Positions 56,508-64,000 of a stretch of 64,000 bases of DNA are shown here, in pieces (position 1 is the first letter of the stretch; the number at the start of each line of letters is the position of its first letter). The notes under the pieces were generated by a model that was not told the origin of the DNA, did no database searches, and worked only from the letters and a program-made list of their open reading frames with translations. The DNA lies in contig OW386289.2 of NCBI GenBank assembly GCA_936432065.2, forward strand, positions 14,245,077 through 14,309,076. Reading direction: 5' to 3'. The translations under genes and the position numbers were made by a program. Source of the DNA: Rutpela maculata. Its lineage: Eukaryota; Arthropoda; Insecta; Coleoptera; Cerambycidae.

Positions 56508-56765
56508 TTACAGGATGTGACATACATGAATACTTATTTAGTTCGCGCACAATTAACCGTTCACAAGCATATAAATGAGAAAAATAACCAAAAAATGGTC
56601 GTAGTTCGTAGCCCTTTGACTTTTTCGTTTGTGATACTTATATACAAATTCTGCAATAAAAAAACTTAAAATAAAAGGGTATTTGGTACTTTAGATTTTG
56701 TTACATACATAAAAGGGCCCAAAAATTACCAAGTTCGTCCAAAAAATGGTCACTTCCATAATTAT

Positions 56766-59309
56766 TTGTGTACCTAGGCCGTAAAGTTGATCTTTTTCGG
56801 CCGAATCAGAAAGGGCATAGCAGGATAAGCATGTGTTAGGTGCCCCCGCACCAATCCGGTCGAAATTTTTAGCACAAGTTGATAGTAGTGTTAGATGAAA
56901 TTTCCTAAAATATTATTTTTGGAAAACCATTTTTACGGGAGTTATGGGGGTAAAAAGAAAAATGGAAAAAACATTTTTTCTCGAGAACGGATGAACCGAT
57001 TTTCATGAAAAAAATATGTTATAGCTTCTGATGGTGCAAATGTGGGAAAAAGTTATTGAGTCCATTTGTCGAAAAAAAGTGGTGAAAAAATTTTTCAAAA
57101 TAAAAAAAAAATTTTTTAGGGGATGTTCTAGAGGCACACCCACCATTTTCCAAATAAATGCTCATATGCCCCTTTAAAACATATCCAATTTTCAAAGCGA
57201 TCGGAAGGGTACAACATACTCAAAATTGATAATCATTGGCAGACTGCGGGCGGCGCGTAGTCTATGTAATGAAGCATTATAAGACGACTTCTTTGTAAAT
57301 ATTTCGTGCAAAGACGAGATTATCTTCCCCCCCCTCGTTTTCGAGGGTGCTGAACACGATGCAGGTGGTGGGAGAAGTTTTTGACCGCCGCAACCTACTG
57401 AAATGGCCATCCCTCTTATAGATCCCTTTATTTTTTCATACGAAAACGGATTTGGGGAGTGATTTATCGACGGGTTATACTTGAAATAATATGGAAGGGG
57501 GTTATAGAGTAAGTGGAGTCCAGACAGCAGGCCTAGGGGGTTGATTAAACCCTCCCGAGGGGTGTAGTTTTTTTTTCAAATGATTCGGTTCAAATGCGTA
57601 TACCCTATTTTCGGGGTCGCTGGTCACGGGAAAAATATTCATTTTTAGCTCGAACCCCCTCAAACGGGCAGAAATCACCCCTCACCCACCGTTTGAGAGA
57701 TGAAGAGGGGTTGGAGCTAAAAATGAATATTTTTCCCATGATCAGCGACCCCAAAAACGGGGGAAACGCGTTTGAACCCGAATTATTTGATAAAAAATGA
57801 TTTTCCACTCCTCGGAAGGGTTTAATTAACCCCCTGGCCTGCTGTCTGGACTTAACTTACTCTATAACCATCTTCCATGTTATTTCATGTATAACTCGTT
57901 GATAAATCACTCACCAGACTCGTATAGAAAACATAAAGGGATCCATAAGTGGCCGTTTTAGGAGGTTGCGGCGGTCAAAAACTTCTCCCTCCACTTGCAT
58001 CGTGTTCAACACCCTCGAAAACGGACGGAGGATGGTATTCTCGTCGTTGCAAGAAATATTTACACTATTTCTGCCTTTATTACATAGACTAGCGGTTCAT
58101 TACTACATCTTACTACCACGGTCACTGGCGACCATTACAACCCTAGCATTTAAATCAGTATCAAACTTCAAGAAGTGTGGCGCAAAAATTCTCTGACGTC
58201 AACTGTGGGGTCAAACAAAATCTAGTTTGAAAATCTGAAGATTTTGCAATGATGACATCTGCAGTCAGCCTACGAAAGAACTAGTTTTCAAAGTCCACTA
58301 AGTGGAGGTTACAGTGAATTTCACAAGTGAAGGTGCCTGTTTATTGTGAGTCCTCTTGCCTCTCACGAGTCGGGGTGTTTATTTATCCTGAGTCTCCTTG
58401 CCTCTAACTAGTCGAGGCGCTTGTTTATATTTTAAGTTCCCTTGCCTCTCATTAGTCGAGGTGCTTGGTTATTATGAGTCCCCTTGCCTCTCACAATTCG
58501 GGCTGACTTTTTTGCGTGAGTCCTCTTGCCTCTCACGAATCAGGTTACTCTATATTGATGAGACGTCTCTTAGTCTTCATTCTTCGAGAACATCCCATAA
58601 AAAAGAAAATTATTTTGAAAAAATTTTTCAAAAAAGTTGCAGGGGGTTGCGGCGGTCAAAAATTTCTCCCATCACTTGCATCGTGTTCAGCACCCTCGAA
58701 AACGAGGGGAAGAAGGTAATCTCGTCTTTACACGAAATATTTACAAAAAAGTCGTCTTATAATGCTTCATTACATAGACTACGCGCCGCCCGCAGTCTGC
58801 CAATGGTTATCAATTTTGAGTATGTTGTACCCTTCCGATCGCTATGAAAATTGGATATGTTTTAAAGGGGCATATAAGCATTTATTTGGAAGAAAATGGT
58901 GGGTGTGCCTCTAGAACATCCCCTAAAATTTTTTTTTTTATTTTGAAAAAATTTTTTCACCACTTTTTTTCGACAAATGGACTCAATAATTTTTTCCCAC
59001 ATTTGCACCATCAAAAGCCATAACATATATTTTTTTTCATAAAAATCGGTTTATCCGTTCTCGAGAAATTTTTTTTTTTCCATTTTTTTTTTATCCCCAT
59101 AACTCCCGTAAAAATGGTTTTCCAAAAATAATATTTTGGGAAATTTCATCTCACACTACTCTCAACTTGTGCTAAAAATTTTGACCCGATTGGTGCGGGG
59201 GCACCTAACACATGCTTATCCTGCTATACCCTTTGCTGCCGAGGCGCAGCCGAGGCCAAACAAATTTCGGGTAAGGCTGAAAAAGATCATTTGGCCGAAG
59301 TGTACACAA
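56766..59309. mobile_element. 2.5-kb palindromic element with TTGTGTAC ends
   Basis: TTGTGTAC (56766-56773) and GTACACAA (59302-59309) are inverted ends. The outer arms (about 56766-57410 and 58637-59309) match for some 640 bp, for example GGTGCCCCCGCACCAATC against GATTGGTGCGGGGGCACC. A second palindrome with about 400-bp arms is centred near 57690. One module (GGTTGCGGCGGTCAAAAA with CCTCGAAAACG) occurs three times. No transposase was found, and the frames of 60-149 codons follow the repeats. Probably a non-autonomous DNA element; class unknown. Confidence 0.65.
58326..58545 (+). repeat. Minisatellite of about 45-50-bp units
   Basis: Five diverged units of the form GAGTCCTCTTGCCTCTCACG followed by AGTCGGGGTG and a T-rich spacer. 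It sits inside the palindromic element and accounts for the start of the 149-codon frame at 58398. Confidence 0.7.
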
Positions 59310-59700
59310 CTTTTTTTTTAGGCGACTGCAGCAAAAATTGATGTTTTACGGATCTGATAGCGTTCCTAAAGTGTCACTTTTTTGTACTCCTCTGTCAAAC
59401 TTACTTCACGGCCGCATTCACTTCCCAGCCGCATGTACCTATTGCCTAATCATCAAATTTAATCAGGCATAAATAAGAATATATTTTTCTTCAAGCGTAT
59501 TAAAATGTTTAAATTATGTCACCAGAAACAGAAGTAGAAGTAGGACATTGTTTTACTAGTAACAAAATGTTAGTACCGAACGCCACCGTAGTGGACATTG
59601 TTTTACTAGTAACATAATGTTAGTTCCGAAAACGCCACCGCAGTGGGTATTGTAACAGTAACATAATGTTAATACCGAAAGCCACCGGTGGCGCGCTATC
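59310..59700. other. Short tandem duplications, otherwise unrecognised
   Basis: The phrase GTGGACATTGTTTTACTAGTAAC with AATGTTAGTACCGAA and GCCACCG occurs three times in diverged form between 59546 and 59690. Confidence 0.45.
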
Positions 59701-59713
59701 CACTAGCCACTTG

Positions 59714-60335
59714 TCATATTGTGTCAACATGTAACACTGTAGTTTGAATATTTGTACATTTATGATAAATGAATTTTTGCATTTTAATACGCTTGAAGAA
59801 AAAATAGTATATATTACACGGAGTAGAACGCCTTTTTTGTGTTGAGCCCAGGATTTGCGGCTGAGGCGAAGCCGAAGCCGCAAACTGGGCGTGTGCCAAA
59901 ATCTTCGATCCCTGAACTTTATTTTTCCTAATGATATTGTCTTCATCTAATACTATAGTGAAAATTCTGGAGACATCCTCATAATATTTGTCATATGTAT
60001 GCGGAGTACTGTAAATGTCGTTTTTTAAATTTTGCTCACGGTTTAGCGGTTTTGTTTTTGTGAATATTTTTAAAGCTGTATATTTAAAATACACAGCACA
60101 TACAAGATTTTCAAATAAAGCTTGAAGAAAGATTCAGATTCGGTTTCCGTGACATGTGCAAAATACATTATTTTTATATATTTATTCTTATTCATAAAAT
60201 ATATCACGAAACACAATCTAACTGCTCCTTTGACATAATATAAAAGTCACAGGCGTACATTCCAGTAATATACTAGATACTTGTATTATTTTGTAGATTC
60301 CACGGACATTATTTTAGAAGAGAATACATATGTAG
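59714..60335 (-). pseudogene. Penelope-like element fragment, second copy
   Basis: The minus-strand frame at 60094-59714 contains IFTKTKPLNREQNLKNDIYS, the same segment as at 54600, with the following Cys-rich part decayed. The flanking 60055-60335 carries GCTCCTTTGACATAATATAAAAG, GTCACAGGCGTAC and TTATTTTGTAGATTCCACGG, inverted relative to the 53.9-kb copy. Highly degenerate. Confidence 0.5.
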
Positions 60336-60339
60336 CAGA

Positions 60340-61000
60340 AAATCTAAGAAAGAAAACGAGAGAAATATAAACGGTGTTCGTATACAAATATATTAGATAG
60401 ATCCAGTATTTCTGCGCTTGTTAATCTGCCACGAAAACTACATAAAAATACTTGTTACAACTTCAGCAGTTAAAATGGGAAACTCGTTGAATAAATGGAA
60501 GCAGCTATTAGAGTTTCTGTAAATTTACTATATAGGTAAAACTAAAAAAGGTCATTCAATTTGTAACACCTTTTTAAGACAGAAACACTTATGTACTCCA
60601 AAGAGGCCAAAACAACTATATTTGGTAATATATATTCTCTATAATAATAAAAAACACCGATCTGCAATGATTGTAAAGAATGCCTTTGTAACTGAAAAAC
60701 ATTAGGGTCCAATTTTTCGGTAAACAATTTTAGAATCATTTCCAAATTAAACCTAAACAATACATACAATATGAATAAAAAGTGGGGAAAGTTACTGTTA
60801 ATTAAATTTGTTTTTCATTTTATAAAAATGAGTTAAATTTCTTCCTTAATATTCAATATTATAAATGTTGTTTTGAGTAAAAACATCGATATTTTGTCTT
60901 AATAGTTTCTACAAATTGAGGTTCTTTGAATTAGCTATTTACATTTATTCGAACACATCTTATGAAATCATTTTAAATGTCCAGTGTGTTGCAGGCCCCC
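60340..61000. other. No recognisable feature
   Basis: AT-rich noncoding DNA. The 75-codon minus-strand frame at 60542-60769 lacks motifs. Confidence 0.4.
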
Positions 61001-61490
61001 CGTATGGGGGGTCTATTGTGTACTGAGTTTAGGGGCCCGAGCTTCCGAGGGGCCCGTAGCGGGGGTCCGCCAGAGACCTTGACACTTTTATTTTTCAAAT
61101 TTCTCCCCCCGCTCATTAATCATTAAGCGCGGGGGGCCGTTGGCTTCCGAGGGGCCCGTAGCGGGGGCCCGCCAGAGATTTTGACAATTTTTTTTTCTCC
61201 CCCCGCTCATCAATTATTAAGCGCGGGGGGCACCACAGATTTTCACAAACATTTTTTTTTCAAATTTCTCCTCCCCGCTCATCAATTATTAAACGCGGGA
61301 GCCCGTTAGCTTCCGATGGGCCCGTGCCCGGAGGCCCGTCAGAGATTTTGAATTATTCTTTTCAAATTTCTACCCCCGCTCATCAATTATTAAGCGCAGA
61401 GGCCCGTTGGTTTTCGAGGGGCCCGTAGCGGGGGATTGCGAAAGATTTTGAAAAAAAAATGTTTTCCCGCTCATCAATTATTAGGCCATG
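61001..61490. repeat. GC-rich minisatellite of about 95-110-bp units
   Basis: Five diverged units share GCTTCCGAGGGGCCCGTAGC, GGGGGCCCGCCAGAGATTTTG and CCCCCGCTCATCAATTATTA with AGCGCGGGG. The unit contains CCCCGC and GCGGGG arms around TCATCAATTATTAA, so each can form a strong hairpin. It is a sharp GC island in AT-rich DNA. Confidence 0.8.
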
Positions 61491-61499
61491 ATTTGATAT

Positions 61500-61989
61500 G
61501 GGGGCTGGTGCGCTGTCTGTTGACTTGTTTTGTCATCACTGAATACTAAGATAATCTACTTCCATACCAAACCAAACTGCATCTCATACAATAAACCTCG
61601 AGGATTGTGCTATAAGACCATTTTTCTAAATTCCTCGTTTTCTATGTCTATATTTATTTTTTATATGCTGCTATAATTAAATTTTCCGTTTCCCCCTTTA
61701 GGCCTGAGCTGTTCAACCACTTCGCAGACACCTTTTTGTCTACCTGATTGGTTGAGATCACAGACGCAGAGTACTTCTATTTTCCAATTTTAATTACTTC
61801 CAAAAAGAGTGCGTTCTACTCCTAGTAATATAATATACTATTATATATTACACTTTTTTGTTTAGTTAAATATGTGTTATATTTAGTTATTTTGTATCGA
61901 ATACAAAAAATAATTCCCCATTTTCGTCTCTCTTAAGACCTAAAAATAGTTATTTATTTTACTTTCTGAAACAGTCGCCTAAAAACTAT
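61500..61989. other. No recognisable feature
   Basis: Noncoding interval without repeats or motifs that I can support. Confidence 0.4.
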
Positions 61990-62330
61990 TTAGGTATATG
62001 GTTTCGAACCCTTGAAATTCAGATTCTGCAAGTCAAAAATCATGATACAATATGATATTGATGGACTTCCAAGGAGTTATAATAGGAAATAACGGCGTCT
62101 AGATTCTACCTTTATAGGGTTTTCACTTTTTTTACAGTCTTTTGACAGCTACCATGTGTCAAAAATAATAAGCTGGATTACAATTTTCGCAGTTCTTTCT
62201 TAAAGCGCACAGTAGCGCACAGTATTACGAAAATTTCGAGCCCAAATAGATTGGTTTTGGTTGAATTATAAAGGAGAAGTCGAATTTTGACCTAAAAAAA
62301 TTGTAAATGTCACACTGTGCATCGAAGCTT
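61990..62330. repeat. Inverted duplicate, right member
   Basis: Inverted partner of 54660-54972. It starts TATATGGTTTCGAACCCTTG and ends near GTCACACTGTGC. Confidence 0.65.
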
Positions 62331-62384
62331 TTCAGATAATCCGTATACATTAGGAATTAACGTTGTGTACCGTTGTTCTGGTTT

Positions 62385-62510
62385 TTGTCGTACCTGTAAA
62401 ATACTGGATAATTGTATTATTTTGTAGATTTCACGGACAATGTTTAGAAGAAAAATATATTTTCTTGGCAGAGCATATCCCAATAAGAAACAGAAAAATT
62501 AAAAAAATGC
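62385..62510 (+). repeat. Penelope-associated 3' repeat, copy 3
   Basis: GTACCTGTAAAATACTGG, TTATTTTGTAGATTTCACGG and CAATGTTTAGAAGAAAAATA match the complement of 53895-53990. It follows the inverted duplicate with only about 55 bp between, so the coding segment present in copy 1 is missing here. Confidence 0.5.
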
Positions 62511-62514
62511 TACA

Positions 62515-63800
62515 ACCAACATAGACAATACTATGATTTATTGTGTTACGTCAGAGACATTGGAAAGTTTTGGTTTGTGTTCCTAATTAAATATTAATAT
62601 TTCTCATGAAATTACTGAACATGTCCCGAAAAATATGTTATTTTCCAAATATCAAATTCGAATATAGGTAATGGATAAATAAATAATAACGACAAAAACA
62701 AAATTATATATTTCTGGTTTCCACAAAAATGACCTGGCTAGTTGGTATGATACCAGTGCCATTGAAACTTATGCACACACACACCAAATACACATCACCC
62801 GCTTATACAAACTTAAATATATCTTCTCGGTGTGTATATCTTTGGATGATACATTCATCCCACTTTTCTAGTTAGAAATCAGGTGCTCCAACACATTTGC
62901 CCAACCCTGTATAATATATTAATATATCATATGAGATTTGTAACGCCCAGTAAACAAGTGAAATGATAAAGTAGTTATTAGTCAGTGTATCTTTATTTAT
63001 TAACTTATGAAGATTATTGAATATTTTTATATACGATACAAAATATTTGGAAGTAAATATAAGATGTGTATAATTTTTCACAAGAATTATAAATATACCA
63101 ATTAAATCTTTCAAGCCTTGGAAAAATATGTTGTCGGCTATTAAGATACCGATAATTGCTGCTAAACATGTTAATGAATAAAAAATGCATTTTTCAACAG
63201 ATTAATTTTGAAATACGATGTCAATGCCACAGAAACATTGATTTAGCGGACCACAAATATGCGGAAGCTTTATCCCAATCAAAGCCAAAAGAGACATTAG
63301 AATAATTATGAACTGCTACTGGGGATCAGTTTAAAAAATGTTAGGAGCCATGTGAAAAAACAAGTTTTATTGGTTTGAATGAAGAAAGAAACGTGAGTGT
63401 CAAAAATTAGTGAGATTGTTATTATCTTAATAGGATATTAGAAAGAAATATACAGGGAGTTTCGAAAATAACGCACGTCGTATTGACAAATAAAAATACA
63501 GGGTGTAACAGCTTTATGGCACACCTGGTGAAAGACAAATTCTATATTAGAAATTTACCACTATTATAACATAAGTCTCATATAAAATGAGATCTATTTA
63601 TCAATATCTGGCTTATAGTTCAGTAATATAACGATTTATATCTGACAAAATTCATAAAGTTTTGAAAATTGGTAGAAATGTTAAGGATAGTATAGCGTAT
63701 TCACTTACATATTATCGCCATGGATATTAAAATAACAATAATAATAAAAGGTTGACATTAAATTAATCTTTGATTCTACATTTTAATTTTGGTTTATTGT
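62515..63800. other. No gene; one MITE-end-like site
   Basis: Mostly AT-rich noncoding. Around 63450-63530, TACAGGGAGTTTCGAAAATAAC and TACAGGGTGTAACAGCTTTATGG resemble the terminal wording of Tc1/mariner-type MITEs, but paired ends were not found. Confidence 0.4.
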
Positions 63801-63803
63801 CAT

Positions 63804-64000
63804 AATGTTTACTAGTGCAGAAAAGACTCCTCGTCAAATACGACACTTGGAATATATTGCACAATTCACAAATTACATGCATCATGTTCACGGTAAAGAA
63901 AACATAATTGCAGATACCTTATCACGTATAAATGATCTTTCTTTACTCGAACAGCATGATCTTTTGCCACCTAACTCAATTTCACATATAAACTCAATCA
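63804..64000 (+). CDS. Gypsy-type pol fragment, RNase H end (runs off window)
   Basis: Open from the ATG at 63804 to the window edge, 65 codons. It reads EKTPRQIRHLEYIAQF, then HVHGKENIIADTLSRIN, the end of a Gypsy RNase H and the start of the spacer before integrase. The catalytic RT is not upstream, where the sequence is AT-rich noncoding, so this is a 5'-truncated or internally deleted element. It resembles the RNase H tail in Gypsy-2 (SPRQTRQLGFIAQF) and may be related. Integrase would be expected past the edge. Confidence 0.7.

Noticed and set aside
58398..58847. 149-codon open frame
   Set aside because: It runs through a minisatellite and then an inverted copy of noncoding repeat also present at 57192-57410. 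No independent coding evidence.

Overview
This window is animal, almost certainly insect, nuclear DNA that is AT-rich and made nearly entirely of transposable elements. No complete host gene was recognised. The insect call rests on a near-complete errantivirus-type LTR retrotransposon with an env gene, on Jockey-like non-LTR fragments, and on Tc1/mariner, hAT and Penelope-like remnants. There is no bacterial gene organisation. The order cannot be told from this window.

Layout. From 1 to 8.5 kb: decayed non-LTR retrotransposon and DNA-transposon pieces, small palindromic elements, a tRNA-like sequence and the first copy of a dispersed repeat here called family A. From 8.69 to 10.79 kb: a foldback-like array of a 480-bp unit in inverted orientation, flanked by a direct repeat of about 8-13 bp. 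From 11.1 to 15.1 kb: a young Gypsy element with two 402-bp LTRs and an ATAT target duplication. Its single 904-codon ORF joins Gag and protease to the two ends of integrase, with no reverse transcriptase. From 15.1 to 31 kb: palindromic repeats, AAATTT-rich palindromic repeats, a Tc1 relic split by a hairpin MITE, a Jockey 3' end, a hAT relic, a 5S-rRNA-derived SINE inside a family A copy, and a 1.3-kb array of inverted units.

From 31.6 to 45.3 kb: a 246-bp hAT-type MITE with a perfect 8-bp duplication; a second reverse-transcriptase-less Gypsy element (32.2-35.6 kb, TCATC duplication) nested in a palindromic element; another hairpin MITE; non-LTR fragments; and a family A copy split by a 2.8-kb insertion that carries a further inverted-repeat element. 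From 45.3 to 53.8 kb: a minus-strand errantivirus with 363-bp LTRs that read as identical, a TTTA target duplication, gag, pol (broken by one stop codon and one frameshift) and an open env behind a splice acceptor. From 53.8 to 64 kb: Penelope-like fragments, another family A copy, a 2.5-kb palindromic element, two minisatellites, and a partial Gypsy pol running off the right edge.

How parts relate. The two Gypsy elements without reverse transcriptase keep cis signals and one long open frame, so if they move they must depend on related autonomous copies. The errantivirus has env but a broken pol in this copy, so it too would need help. Its leader and gag region carry a repeated hairpin with a GCAGTA loop whose stems differ in compensating ways. 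Several insertions are nested and can be ordered in time: Gypsy-2 after its palindromic host, the SINE after family A, and the hairpin MITE after the Tc1 relic.
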